This document shows positions 25,926 through 39,389 of a DNA stretch of 64,000 nucleotides, in pieces. The position numbers were made by a program, and so were the translations under genes. Source of the stretch: CBDDLD01 sp965250025 (lineage in GTDB: Bacteria > Bacteroidota > Bacteroidia > Flavobacteriales > Flavobacteriaceae); contig OZ252283.1 of the NCBI GenBank assembly GCA_965250025.1, positions 1,054,001 through 1,118,000 on the forward strand, written 5' to 3'. How positions within the stretch are numbered: position 1 is the stretch's first letter; each line of letters starts with the position of its first letter. A model generated the notes under the pieces. That model had not been told where the DNA came from and ran no database searches. It saw only the letters and a list, made by a program, of their open reading frames with translations.

Positions 25926-28900
25926 TTAATGCTTGCCAACTTGACAACCACATACCTCCCGTGTAAAACTATGACTTTCTTCATGCCATGGAAATGCACG
26001 ATTATATTTTGAATTTTCCCAATAGAACTTACTGCGTTTTTTTGTAGAGTTTCCAACTTCATTCATGGTCGATGTGTCATACATTCTTCCATTGATCATG
26101 GTATAAATCACCCCCTCAGAATTTCTAATATCTTCCAATGGATTGTTCTCCAAAACAATAAGATCAGCAAGCTTGCCGACTTTTAATGAACCAATATCTT
26201 TAGACATACCAATGTAATCGGCACCATTGATCGTAGCAGCTTTTAGAGCTTCATGATTGGTCATTCCACCTTGTTGTAGCATCCAAAGCTCCCAATGCGC
26301 ACCAAGACCCTGTAATTGCCCATGAGCACCCAGATTCACTTTCACTCCTGCATCACTCAGTGCTTTACATGTTTTTGAGACAAGAATATGTCCATTATCA
26401 TATTCTTCATTTGGAACCATGGTACGGTGTCTTGATCTTGCATCTACGATACTACGAGGCGTGTATTTTAGTAATTTTTCATTTTCCCAAACGTTGGTCT
26501 TTTCATACCAGTAGTATTCGCCATTCATACCACCATAGTTTACTATTAGTGTAGGCGTATATCCGACATTGCTATAGCCCCAAAGCTCTAAAACATCTTT
26601 ATATACTGGTGCTACAGGAATATTATGTTCTACGCCGGTATGCCCATCCATAACCATAGTAATGTTATGATAAAATGTGGAACCGCCTTCTGGCACTACA
26701 AAAATACCTTCTTCCCTTGCGGCTTGTAATACTTGTTGACGTTGCTCGCGTCTGGGTTGATTATAGCTTTTTACAGAAAGTGCCCCAAAAGCTTTTGTAC
26801 GTTTTATAGAAGATCTGGCATCATCAATGCTGTTGATTACCGCTTTAAAATCACCATCAGCACCATACAGGATAAATCCGGTGGAGTATAAACGAGGACC
26901 TACCAAACTACCTGCCTTTTGCAATTCTGATAATGCAAACACCGTTTCTGTATGTGCAGATGGGTCATGAGAGGTGGTCACACCATAAGCCAGATTAGCA
27001 TAAAATTGCCAATGTTTTTGTGTCGTAAGTCCGTATCTAAAGCCGCCTATATGTGCATGGACGTCAATAATCCCAGGCATAATGGTTTTTCCTTTAAGGT
27101 CATATACTTTAGCAGAAGACGGAATATTAACTTCAGTAGACTTACCAATAGCATCTATAACATTATTTTTAACTATAATGGTACCGTTTTCAATAACTTC
27201 ATCACCTTCCATGGTGATAATACGTGCACCTTTTAAAGCAATAATACCCTCAGGAATATCGGTTTTTAATTTTAGGTCAATGCTAATACTTTTATCTATT
27301 ATCTCAGTAGTTTCAGACGCTTTAGCAGAGTAATACTGGTTGCCTAAAGTCCAATGTAAAGTTGTACTATCATTAGACCAATGCAAGTTAATACCGGCAT
27401 CTTTTGAAAGTTGTGTAATTGGCACAAACGTTGTTTTGTTATCAAGATCAATAGTTTGTCCCGATTGTGGCATTGGTGCCATGTACACTTTATGCAAGTG
27501 AATAAATGCTATCCATTGACCGTTAGGGCTAGGGACCAAACGATTACCATGCTTTGACTTTACATGCGTCTTTTCATTAAAACCATCAAGTGTTACACTT
27601 TTTAATTCCTTAGTTATGGCGCCAAAAAACATACCGCCTTTTTGATAGATGATCCTGGAATTGTTATCATTAAACATAGGAAAATCTCCTTCTGTAATAA
27701 CAAACTTTGTATGATCTCCATTTGCATCCATTATGTATAGACCTGGTTTTTTAGTGAAAGATCTGCCTTGATCAATATTACCACTTTCCTTCTTGTATAC
27801 AATATGCTTACCATCACCAGAAAATGAAGGGGTTCTATAAATACCTTTTTCTTTAGTGAGCTTAATCGGATTACCTCCTGATGTTGAAATCTTATATATC
27901 GCACCTTGTTGTTCATCATTCCAGGTAACATAGATAATGTGATTGCCGTTAGGAGAAAAAGCTGGCTCAAATTCAAAATCACTACCATTGGTTAAACGTT
28001 GAGGTTTTCCGCTGGGAAGTGCTTGTTGCCATAAATAACCAACAGCGTTAAAGACCAAAGTTTTTCCATCAGGAGAAGTTACAGCATTCCTGATGACTTT
28101 AGCTTTAAAATCTTTGGTGAAAACAGGATTGTCAACTTCTAATGCTTTAGCAATTTTTATGGTATTCTCAACTTGAAATGGAATTTCACTAACGGTTAGA
28201 GTATTGATATTTACCTTTTTGATTTTACCACCAGACCATATCATAATGTCTTCATTATTTGGCATCCAGTTAAAGTTAGTGTAAACACCAAAAATAGCCC
28301 AGGCTTCCTGTTGATCCTTGTTCAATTGATCATAAACAGGCCATTCTTCTCCTGTTTCAATATCATGGATATACAATACGCTCTTAGTCCTTACCCGTTT
28401 TACAAAAGCTAACTTTTTACCATCTCTCGAAATCTGAGGTCGTGCAGCACCTCCTGGACCACCAGTGATCACCTCAGTTTTTCCATCAGAAATTTGATAA
28501 GCTTTGATGGTGTAAATTTGTTTATTGGGGTCTTTATTGTATTGAAAATATCCTCCGGGATAAACATCCTCGCTATAGTATAAGGTCTTACCATCAGGAG
28601 AAATGCAGGGTTCGTTAATGTCTTGCTGATCGTTCTTCTTTTTTACCAATTGTATACCGCTACCACCAGATTTGTGATACATCCAGAGTTCTCCGGCACC
28701 CAGGGAACGAGTGGAAGTATAATGCTTTCGGGCAATGAGATAGTTTCCATCTGACGTCCAAACAGCATTATTAAGTAATCTGAATTTTTCTTTGGTAATT
28801 TGTTTGGCATTTTTACCATCACTATCCATTACCCAAATATTATCACCACCGCCGGCATCACTAGTAAAAGAAATGAATTTCCCATCAGGGCTGAACCTAG

Positions 28901-29177
28901 GTTGAATTTCAAAAGCTAAGCCGCTCCTTAAAGCGATGGCTTTACCACCTTTACTGCTTATTTTATAAATATCACCTAGTAAATCAAATACAATCCACTG
29001 CCCATCTGGACTGACATCTAGATTCATCCATGTCCCTTCATTAGTAGAGAGATTAATCGTTTTAAATTCCCAATTGCCTTCAGGGTTAGATACATCCCAT
29101 GTCTTTTCTTTATCTTGACTAAATGCACAGCTAATTAAAAGGAAATAAAAAAGGGCAACAGTCTTATAACTATTCAT
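25926..29177 (-). CDS. secreted TolB-like beta-propeller/amidohydrolase fusion protein
   Basis: 1083 residues with a signal peptide (ending CAFSQ). Residues about 35-640 hold repeated WD40-like/PD40 blades (repeats of the type SPDGKxIxF: ISFTSDAGGGDNIWVMD, PRFSPDGKFISFTSD, AFSPNGNHIIYVT). Residues about 650-1060 form an amidohydrolase with the metal motif IDVHAHIGG, later His in GVEHNIP and GAHGQLQGLGAH, and the C-terminal signature GSLKVGKLADLIVL. It ends with FTREVCGCQVGKH, an unusual Cys-rich tail. It probably acts on peptides or cyclic amides outside the cytoplasm; the substrate is unknown. It stands alone. Confidence 0.88.
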   Translation of the reverse strand: MNSYKTVALFYFLLISCAFSQDKEKTWDVSNPEGNWEFKTINLSTNEGTWMNLDVSPDGQWIVFDLLGDIYKISSKGGKAIALRSGLAFEIQPRFSPDGKFISFTSDAGGGDNIWVMDSDGKNAKQITKEKFRLLNNAVWTSDGNYLIARKHYTSTRSLGAGELWMYHKSGGSGIQLVKKKNDQQDINEPCISPDGKTLYYSEDVYPGGYFQYNKDPNKQIYTIKAYQISDGKTEVITGGPGGAARPQISRDGKKLAFVKRVRTKSVLYIHDIETGEEWPVYDQLNKDQQEAWAIFGVYTNFNWMPNNEDIMIWSGGKIKKVNINTLTVSEIPFQVENTIKIAKALEVDNPVFTKDFKAKVIRNAVTSPDGKTLVFNAVGYLWQQALPSGKPQRLTNGSDFEFEPAFSPNGNHIIYVTWNDEQQGAIYKISTSGGNPIKLTKEKGIYRTPSFSGDGKHIVYKKESGNIDQGRSFTKKPGLYIMDANGDHTKFVITEGDFPMFNDNNSRIIYQKGGMFFGAITKELKSVTLDGFNEKTHVKSKHGNRLVPSPNGQWIAFIHLHKVYMAPMPQSGQTIDLDNKTTFVPITQLSKDAGINLHWSNDSTTLHWTLGNQYYSAKASETTEIIDKSISIDLKLKTDIPEGIIALKGARIITMEGDEVIENGTIIVKNNVIDAIGKSTEVNIPSSAKVYDLKGKTIMPGIIDVHAHIGGFRYGLTTQKHWQFYANLAYGVTTSHDPSAHTETVFALSELQKAGSLVGPRLYSTGFILYGADGDFKAVINSIDDARSSIKRTKAFGALSVKSYNQPRREQRQQVLQAAREEGIFVVPEGGSTFYHNITMVMDGHTGVEHNIPVAPVYKDVLELWGYSNVGYTPTLIVNYGGMNGEYYWYEKTNVWENEKLLKYTPRSIVDARSRHRTMVPNEEYDNGHILVSKTCKALSDAGVKVNLGAHGQLQGLGAHWELWMLQQGGMTNHEALKAATINGADYIGMSKDIGSLKVGKLADLIVLENNPLEDIRNSEGVIYTMINGRMYDTSTMNEVGNSTKKRSKFYWENSKYNRAFPWHEESHSFTREVCGCQVGKH

Positions 29178-29256
29178 ATGAAGATAAATTAAATATATTC
29201 TGAAATATAGTTATAAAAAACAGGATACCATTGAAGATTAACAAAGTTATGGTAAT

Positions 29257-29287
29257 AAAAAAAGCCAACTCAAAAGAATTGGCTTTT
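29257..29287 (-). terminator. terminator of the thrS-infC-rpmI-rplT operon
   Basis: On the minus strand AAAAGCCAA (complement of 29279-29287) pairs with TTGGCTTTT (complement of 29260-29268), followed by a T-run. It lies 36 nt after the rplT stop. Confidence 0.85.
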
Positions 29288-29322
29288 ATAAGCGAAATGT
29301 TGTTATTAATTAGGCTAACGCC

Positions 29323-29667
29323 TTATTTTACTTTGTTTACTATAGCTTCAAAAGCTTCAGGATGATTCATGGCTAAATCGGCAAGAACCTTACGGTTTAA
29401 TTCGATATTATTAGCTTTTAATTGTCCCATAAACTTTGAATAAGACATACCGTGTTGTCTTGCTCCAGCATTAATACGCTGAATCCATAGAGCACGGAAT
29501 GTTCTCTTTTTATTTCTACGGTCTCTATACGAATATTGCATCGCCTTATCCACCGCATTTTTTGCTACTGTCCAAACGTTTTTACGTCTTCCCCAGTAAC
29601 CTTTGGCTTGCTTTAGAACTTTTTTTCTTCTAGCTCTTTTTGCAACTGAATTTACTGATCTTGGCAT
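29323..29667 (-). CDS. rplT: 50S ribosomal protein L20
   Basis: 114 residues, the normal family length, beginning MPRSVNSVAKRARRKKVLKQ and containing GYWGRRKNVWTVA, YRDRRNKKRTFRALWIQRINA and ARQHGMSYSKFM. It binds 23S rRNA early in 50S assembly. It is the last gene of the thrS-infC-rpmI-rplT order. A 5-bp hairpin (GTCGA-TAA-TCGAC, 29696-29708) lies in the 141-nt gap before it. Whether that has an autoregulatory role is unknown. Confidence 0.97.
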   Translation of the reverse strand: MPRSVNSVAKRARRKKVLKQAKGYWGRRKNVWTVAKNAVDKAMQYSYRDRRNKKRTFRALWIQRINAGARQHGMSYSKFMGQLKANNIELNRKVLADLAMNHPEAFEAIVNKVK

Positions 29668-29808
29668 TTCTTAAATTGTTTTTTTGTAGTAGGCGGTCGA
29701 TAATCGACACTTCTTTATCTTTCTGAAATTGTAAATTTAAAATCTACAGTCATTAATCAATATGCCTAACTCCAGGGTTTATAATTAATTTAACCGATTA
29801 AAACACAA

Positions 29809-30006
29809 TTACTTTAAACGTAACATGGTTTTAATGTTATCTTCGTCAGACTTATGTACTAAAGTATCATGAGTCAACGCTAGCTTACGCTTTTTAGATT
29901 TTTTTGTCAAGATATGACTCTTAAAAGCGTGCTTTCTTTTGATTTTACCAGTGCCAGTTAGTTTGAAACGTTTCTTAGCACTCGATTTTGTCTTCATTTT
30001 AGGCAT
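29809..30006 (-). CDS. rpmI: 50S ribosomal protein L35
   Basis: 65 residues, highly basic: MPKMKTKSSAKKRFKLTGTGKIKR, then HILTKKSKKRKLAL. Both motifs are diagnostic for L35. It lies between infC (65 nt upstream) and rplT (141 nt downstream) in the conserved operon. Confidence 0.97.
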   Translation of the reverse strand: MPKMKTKSSAKKRFKLTGTGKIKRKHAFKSHILTKKSKKRKLALTHDTLVHKSDEDNIKTMLRLK

Positions 30007-30071
30007 TATTCTCCTATTTTTAATTACGTTTCGCTTATTATTTTTAGTTTCTTCCTAAATTAAAAGAAATA

Positions 30072-30629
30072 TTATTTTGTCTTTTTTGGAGCAATAAACA
30101 TAATCATACGTTTACCTTCCAGTTTTGGCATTTGTTCTACCTTTCCAAATTCTTCTAAATCTTGGGCCAATCTTAATAACAAGATTTGACCTTGTTCTTT
30201 AAACACAATAGAACGTCCTTTAAAAAATACAAAAGCCTTTAGTTTTGCACCATCCTTAAGAAACTTCTCTGCATGCTTCTTTTTAAACTCATAATCATGA
30301 TCGTCTGTCTGTGGACCAAATCGTATTTCTTTTACGACAACTTTAGTCGCTTTTGCCTTTAAGGCTTTTTCACGCTTCTTTTGTTCGTACAAGAACTTTT
30401 TATAGTCCATAACCTTACAAACAGGAGGTACTGCTTTAGGTGATATTTCTACCAAATCCAGACCTTGATCGTCAGCTATTTCTAGGGCACGTTTAATGGG
30501 ATATATTCCTACTTCAACATTATCGCCTACGAGCCTTACTTCATCAGCTCTAATTTTAGAGTTAATTCGGTGCTGATCTTCTCTGATTACCCGCTTAGAT
30601 TGATTCCTTCTGTTTCTACGTATTGCTAT
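30072..30629 (-). CDS. infC: translation initiation factor IF-3, with apparent ATA start
   Basis: Binds the 30S subunit and proofreads initiation. The first in-frame ATG (complement of 30453-30455) would delete the N-terminal domain. In-frame translation continues upstream with the expected IF-3 N-domain (HRINSKIRADEVRLVGDNVEVGIYPI, written here only in part: INSKIRADEVRLVGDN) to AIRRNRRNQSKR. It is preceded by ATA at 30627-30629, then GCC and an in-frame TAA. Flavobacterial IF-3 proteins usually begin MAIR, so ATA is the most likely initiator, giving 185 residues. The C-domain motifs KEIRFGPQTDDHDYEFK and GRMIMFIAP-like EGKRMIMFIAPKK are intact. It starts 21 nt after thrS. Confidence 0.9.
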   Translation of the reverse strand: MAIRRNRRNQSKRVIREDQHRINSKIRADEVRLVGDNVEVGIYPIKRALEIADDQGLDLVEISPKAVPPVCKVMDYKKFLYEQKKREKALKAKATKVVVKEIRFGPQTDDHDYEFKKKHAEKFLKDGAKLKAFVFFKGRSIVFKEQGQILLLRLAQDLEEFGKVEQMPKLEGKRMIMFIAPKKTK

Positions 30630-30650
30630 GGCTTATAAAATTTAATTAAA

Positions 30651-32594
30651 CTATGATTTAAAAGTCTTTAAACTATTTTTAATTCTGTCATTGACGATGG
30701 CTGTGAATTCATCAACACTTATAGTGCCAATATCTTCGCCACCATGCTGTCTAACAGTTATTGTGTTATCTTTTTCTTCCTGCTCACCAACAATAATCAT
30801 GTAAGGTACTTTTTGCATTTCCGCTTCACGGATTTTCTTACCTACAGTTTCATTTCTATGGTCTGCGAGGGCGCGAATTTCGTTATTTTCTAACAAATTT
30901 AAAACTTTTTCAGCGTATTTTTCATATTTCTCGCTAATAGAAAGCACAACAGCTTGTTCTGGCACAAGCCATAAAGGGAAATTACCACCTGTATGTTCTA
31001 GCAAAATAGCAACAAATCGTTCCATACTACCAAAAGGTGCGCGATGTATCATCACCGGCCTGTGTAGCTCATTATCACTACCTTTATAAGTAAGGTCAAA
31101 GCGTTCTGGTAAATTATAATCTACCTGAATGGTTCCCAATTGCCATTGTCTGCCTAAAGCATCTTTTACCATGAAATCTAATTTTGGGCCATAAAAGGCG
31201 GCTTCACCGGTTTCAACTACATAATTTAAGCCTTTATCTTTAGCAGCATTCAATATGGCTTGCTCGGCTTTTTCCCAATTGTCATCACTTCCAATGTATT
31301 TATCTGGGTTTTCAGGGTCTCTTAGAGAGACTTGAGCTGTGAAATCCTCAAAACCTAAAGAGCCAAAAACATAAAGTACCAAATCAATCACCTCTTTGAA
31401 CTCCGTATCAAGTTGATCAGGAGTACAGAAAATGTGAGCATCGTCCTGAGTAAAACCCCTAACACGTGTCAAACCATGTAATTCACCACTTTGCTCATAG
31501 CGGTATACAGTACCGAATTCAGCAAAACGCTTTGGTAATTCTTTATAAGAATAAGGTCTACTATTATATATTTCGCAATGATGAGGGCAGTTCATAGGCT
31601 TTAACAAAAACGCTTCACCTTCTGCTGGGGTATTAATAGGTTGAAAACTATCTTCTCCATATTTAGCAAAGTGACCAGACGTAACATATAAATCCTTATT
31701 GCCTATGTGAGGTGTCACTACCATTTCGTAACCGGCCTTTTTTTGAGCGACTTTTAGGAAGTTCTCTAAACGTTCTCTTAAAGCAGCACCTTTGGGTAAC
31801 CAAAGCGGTAAACCTTGTCCAACTCTTTGAGAGAAGGTGAAAAGTTCAAGTTCTTTTCCTAATTTTCTGTGATCACGCTTTTTAGCTTCTTCTAAAAGGT
31901 GAAGGTATTCTGTCAACTCCTTTTGCTTAGGGAAAGAAATTCCATAAACACGTGTTAGCTGTTTTTCATTTTCGTCACCTTTATAATAGGCCCCGGCAAC
32001 ACTCAATATTTTTACAGCTTTAATAATTCCGGTGTTTGGAATATGTCCGCCACGGCATAAATCAGTAAATGTAGAATGATCACAAAAACTAATTGTACCG
32101 TCTTCAAGGTCTTCAATTAAGTCTACCTTATATTCGTTTTTACCATGATAATAAGATAGCGCTTCAGCTTTCGAAACATCACGCATTTTAAAATCGTGTT
32201 TGCCTCTGGCTATTTCTATCATTTTATTTTCAATGGTCTTAAAATCTTTATCAGAAATAGATTTCTCACCCAAGTCTACATCATAATAAAATCCATTGTC
32301 AATGGCTGGCCCAACCCAAAGCTTAACACCAGGGTATAATTCTTCTAAAGCTTGAGCGAGGACATGAGCAGATGAATGCCAAAAGGCTTTTTTACCTTCA
32401 TCATCTCTCCAGGTGTATAATGTAAGACTACCATCTGTGGTCAATGGTGTGGTGGTTTCAATAATAGTATTATTGAATTTTGCGGATATCACATTTCGGG
32501 CAAACCCCTCGCTAATATCTACAGCCACTTCATATGGCGTTACATCTTTGTCAAAAGATCTGACCGAACCATCAGGTAGAGTAATTTTAATCAT
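30651..32594 (-). CDS. thrS: threonyl-tRNA synthetase
   Basis: A class II synthetase of 647 residues from ATG 32594. The order is TGS domain (MIKITLPDGSVRSF), the SAD/editing domain with HSSAHVLAQALEELYP and the CDH plus GGHIPNTG metal-site residues, then the catalytic core. The core has zinc ligands in MNCPHHCEIY, motif 2 RYEQSGELHGLTRVRGFTQDDAHIF in part, and motif 3 VMIHRAPFGSMERF. The anticodon-binding domain closes the protein. An upstream ATG at 32651 would add a hydrophobic stretch unlike the family. First gene of the operon with infC, rpmI and rplT. Confidence 0.97.
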   Translation of the reverse strand: MIKITLPDGSVRSFDKDVTPYEVAVDISEGFARNVISAKFNNTIIETTTPLTTDGSLTLYTWRDDEGKKAFWHSSAHVLAQALEELYPGVKLWVGPAIDNGFYYDVDLGEKSISDKDFKTIENKMIEIARGKHDFKMRDVSKAEALSYYHGKNEYKVDLIEDLEDGTISFCDHSTFTDLCRGGHIPNTGIIKAVKILSVAGAYYKGDENEKQLTRVYGISFPKQKELTEYLHLLEEAKKRDHRKLGKELELFTFSQRVGQGLPLWLPKGAALRERLENFLKVAQKKAGYEMVVTPHIGNKDLYVTSGHFAKYGEDSFQPINTPAEGEAFLLKPMNCPHHCEIYNSRPYSYKELPKRFAEFGTVYRYEQSGELHGLTRVRGFTQDDAHIFCTPDQLDTEFKEVIDLVLYVFGSLGFEDFTAQVSLRDPENPDKYIGSDDNWEKAEQAILNAAKDKGLNYVVETGEAAFYGPKLDFMVKDALGRQWQLGTIQVDYNLPERFDLTYKGSDNELHRPVMIHRAPFGSMERFVAILLEHTGGNFPLWLVPEQAVVLSISEKYEKYAEKVLNLLENNEIRALADHRNETVGKKIREAEMQKVPYMIIVGEQEEKDNTITVRQHGGEDIGTISVDEFTAIVNDRIKNSLKTFKS

Positions 32595-32621
32595 TATATA
32601 ATAGGTATAAATTTTAGCCCA

Positions 32622-32629
32622 CAAAGATA
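32622..32629 (-). promoter_or_regulatory. -7 promoter element of the thrS operon
   Basis: TATCTTTG on the minus strand matches TAnnTTTG and lies 27 nt upstream of the thrS ATG chosen above. It supports that start against the one at 32651, which would lie upstream of the promoter. Confidence 0.6.
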
Positions 32630-32818
32630 TACCTATATATATAATAGCCAAAGTGAAGTAAAGATAAAAGCGAGATTATTAAGATAAGGTAATTGAATAC
32701 GTAATAGAAGTAGGTATGTATATAGATAGCTAATAAGTATAAAGTTATATAAATAGGTAGTTGTATAGTGTTAATACTAAGGGAAGTAAAAAAAAGGTAA
32801 AAAAAGGTTAAAAAAGTA

Positions 32819-32850
32819 TTTGTAAGAAAGGGAAAGAGGTTATATATTTG
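32819..32850 (+). promoter_or_regulatory. rRNA operon promoter P1
   Basis: TTTG (32819-32822) and TATATTTG (32843-32850) are separated by 20 nt. Both match the Bacteroidota -33/-7 elements exactly. The box lies about 300 nt upstream of 16S. Confidence 0.72.
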
Positions 32851-32946
32851 CGCCCTCAAAACGGATAGGTGATATCATTTTTGAGGAGTTCATAACAGAT
32901 GATGGGAGATGCGGAAAAAATATTTCAAAAATATTTTTGCAGAATG

Positions 32947-32977
32947 TTGTGGGAGAAAAAAAAGGGTTTTATATTTG
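32947..32977 (+). promoter_or_regulatory. rRNA operon promoter P2
   Basis: TTG (32947-32949) and a perfect TATATTTG (32970-32977) are spaced 20 nt apart, as in P1. Tandem promoters are usual for rRNA operons. The box lies about 170 nt upstream of 16S. Confidence 0.7.
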
Positions 32978-33011
32978 CACCCGCTTACGGCGTAAGAGTT
33001 GTAAGAGAGAT

Positions 33012-33034
33012 AAAAAAGTTCATTAACATATTGA
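33012..33034 (+). promoter_or_regulatory. boxA-like antitermination element before 16S
   Basis: GTTCATTAACATATTGAA preceded by an A-run. The core GTTCATTAACA matches the E. coli rrn boxA core GCTCTTTAACA at 9 of 11 positions. A near-identical copy lies before 23S (35053-35075). Confidence 0.6.
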
Positions 33035-33146
33035 ATTGACAGCGTAGATTTTCGGCTAGAGATAGTTGAGAATCAGAATAAAAGAACAAGCCATTTTGAG
33101 TACTTTGAAGATTCTGAATTAGTTGTTAAATAATATTTAAGATTTA

Positions 33147-34672
<1,526 letters not shown>

Positions 34673-34761
34673 AGAGAAAGACGACTAATAAAGGTAAAGT
34701 AGGAGTATATAAGGATGGATTTGTTCTTTTGTTGTCAATTTAAGATACCATAATTAAGTAG

Positions 34762-34835
34762 AGTCTCATAGCTCAGCTGGTTAGAGCGCTACACTGATAA
34801 TGTAGAGGTCGGCAGTTCGAGTCTGCCTGAGACTA
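34762..34835 (+). tRNA. tRNA-Ile (anticodon GAT)
   Basis: 74-nt cloverleaf in the 16S-23S spacer. The acceptor is AGTCTCA/TGAGACT with discriminator A. The anticodon arm is CTACA-CTGATAA-TGTAG, and the T arm contains GTTCGAGTC. Confidence 0.97.
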
Positions 34836-34913
34836 CTAATAAAGGAAATTCTGGAAGTTGGGTATGTAGTTATGTACTAACTACTAACTACTCATTACTA
34901 ACGACTAGTATAT

Positions 34914-34988
<75 letters not shown>

Positions 34989-35052
34989 AGCGTCCGACGA
35001 AGCCTATTGGGAAGTTGGACAGATGCACTACGGCATAAAGCTATGGTGCACG

Positions 35053-35075
35053 AAAAAGTTCATTGACATATTGAA
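35053..35075 (+). promoter_or_regulatory. boxA-like element and 5' strand of the 23S processing stem
   Basis: The sequence repeats the 16S-leader element with a single change (GTTCATTGACATATTGAA). Its right half ACATATTGAAAAAA (35066-35079) is perfectly complementary to 38013-38026. An additional 6 bp pair TACATG (35082-35087) with CATGTA (38005-38010). The element is therefore both boxA-like and part of the 23S precursor stem. Confidence 0.6.
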
Positions 35076-35160
35076 AAAAGATACATGAAAATTAGATAGA
35101 AATATTTAATAAAATTAATAATTGTAACGAGCAATTATAACTCATTAAAAAGACAAAAAG

Positions 35161-37975
<2,815 letters not shown>

Positions 37976-38127
37976 CAGCTGTTCTTTTTATAAGAGAAAA
38001 TTGTCATGTAATTTTTTTCAATATGTTAAAATATTAGTCACGCCAAGAGCGTGAATGTATTTAGAAGTTAGTATTGTGTAGTTAGCGTTTTAATTACCAT
38101 TTACTAGAAATTAAGTACAGAAGACTT

Positions 38128-38232
38128 AAGGTGGTTATAGCGATGGGGCTCACCTCTTACCATTCCGAACAGAGAAGTTAAGCCCATTTGCGCCGATGGT
38201 ACTACAATCGTGGGAGAGTAGGTCGCCGCCTT
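38128..38232 (+). rRNA. 5S ribosomal RNA
   Basis: About 105 nt between the closing stem AAGGTGG and CCGCCTT. It contains the conserved CATTCCGAACAGAGAAGTTAAG and GATGGTACT segments, then GGGAGAGTAGGTCG. It follows 23S by about 150 nt on the same transcript. Confidence 0.95.
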
Positions 38233-38238
38233 TTTTGT

Positions 38239-38291
38239 TACACATCATGTGTGATTTTTTAAACCCTTACTATAATTAGTAAGGGTTTTTT
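38239..38291 (+). terminator. tandem terminators of the rRNA operon
   Basis: A small hairpin ACACA-TCA-TGTGT followed by a T-run is succeeded by a 12-bp stem AAACCCTTACTA (38261-38272)/TAGTAAGGGTTT (38277-38288) with a 4-nt loop and T-run. The second is the stronger. Confidence 0.88.
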
Positions 38292-38313
38292 GTTTCTATA
38301 GACTATGGTAGAT

Positions 38314-38547
38314 TTATTTCTTTTTGAAAATACTGTTCATGATGGTATTGATCCCTTTAAATAAGAAAATAATAGCCAATATGCATACGGCAATTGATAC
38401 GATTAGTAATGGGATGTATAGAGACTTTTCTTTATTCAAAAACGTAAAATGAAGGAGTGTCGGTCCGGCAAACATTAAGAAAAGACAAATCCCCATTTGT
38501 TTTAATCCTTTTGTTAAGATGGTTCTATCAGTTTTATGATCTTCCAT
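38314..38547 (-). CDS. small two-helix membrane protein (DUF6095-type)
   Basis: 77 residues: a charged N-terminus (MEDHKTDRTILTKGLKQMG), then two transmembrane helices (ICLFLMFAGPTLLHFTFL and LYIPLLIVSIAVCILAIIFLF), and a basic C-terminus. Function unknown. Proteins of this size and pattern next to murQ are typical of Flavobacteriia. Its start overlaps the end of murQ by 14 nt, so it is coupled to that gene. Confidence 0.78.
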   Translation of the reverse strand: MEDHKTDRTILTKGLKQMGICLFLMFAGPTLLHFTFLNKEKSLYIPLLIVSIAVCILAIIFLFKGINTIMNSIFKKK

Positions 38548-39355
38548 GGCTATAGTTTTCTATACTTGCTCTTACACTTTTATAGGTATCCAATAATTGT
38601 TTTGCTTCAGGTTCAGAAATGCTCAATTTGTCCATAATCATTTTAATACCTCTGTTAACGAGTTTGTCATTACTCAATTGCATATCTACCATTTTATTGC
38701 CTTGAACTCTACCTAATTGTATCATAGTAGATGTCGTGATCATATTGAGGACCAGTTTTTGTGCTGTACCTGCTTTCATTCTGGAGCTACCGGTAACAAA
38801 TTCTGGACCTACAATAACTTCAATAGGATATTTGGCAGCTTTAGATAGAGGACTGTTATGATTACAAGTAATACATCCGGTTATAATATGATGCTGATTA
38901 CAAGCCTCTATGGCACTAATTACATAAGGAGTGGTTCCGGATGCAGCAATGCCTATAACGACATCCTGAACTGTAATGTCATAAGTTTTAAGATCTAACC
39001 AGCCTTGAGTTTTAGAATCTTCGGCAAACTCAACAGCTTTTCTTATGGCTGTATCTCCTCCAGCAATAAGACCTATAACTAGATCGTGTGAAACGCCAAA
39101 AGTCGGTGGACACTCAGAAGCATCTAATATACCGAGTCTACCACTTGTGCCAGCTCCTATGTAGAACAAACGGCCGCCATTACGCAATTTGGTGACGATG
39201 TTTTGAACCAGATTTTCGATTTGAGGAATGGCTTTTTCAACAGCTAAAGGAACTTCTTGGTCTTCTTTATTGATATTACACAAGATATTTTTTAATGACA
39301 TATGTTCTAAGTCATTGTATTTAGAATCTTGTTCTGTAGTTTTTATGAAATTCAT
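38534..39355 (-). CDS. murQ: N-acetylmuramic acid 6-phosphate etherase
   Basis: Cleaves the lactyl ether of MurNAc-6-phosphate to GlcNAc-6-phosphate and lactate, recycling cell-wall muropeptides in the cytosol. The 273-residue SIS-domain protein shows RLFYIGAGTSGRLGILDASECPPTFG with the sugar-phosphate-binding Ser/Thr residues, VIGIAASGTTPYV, and GPEFVTGSSRMKAGTAQKLVLNMITT. It ends with the family's helical segment. It is followed by an overlapping small membrane-protein gene. Confidence 0.95.
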   Translation of the reverse strand: MNFIKTTEQDSKYNDLEHMSLKNILCNINKEDQEVPLAVEKAIPQIENLVQNIVTKLRNGGRLFYIGAGTSGRLGILDASECPPTFGVSHDLVIGLIAGGDTAIRKAVEFAEDSKTQGWLDLKTYDITVQDVVIGIAASGTTPYVISAIEACNQHHIITGCITCNHNSPLSKAAKYPIEVIVGPEFVTGSSRMKAGTAQKLVLNMITTSTMIQLGRVQGNKMVDMQLSNDKLVNRGIKMIMDKLSISEPEAKQLLDTYKSVRASIENYSHGRS

Positions 39356-39389
39356 ATTTAAAAGTATGAATTAATATTAAGATAATTTG

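Noticed and set aside
32614..32859. 81-aa hydrophobic ORF on the minus strand upstream of thrS
   Set aside because: Low-complexity AT-rich translation that overlaps the rRNA promoter P1 and the thrS promoter; no protein-like composition.
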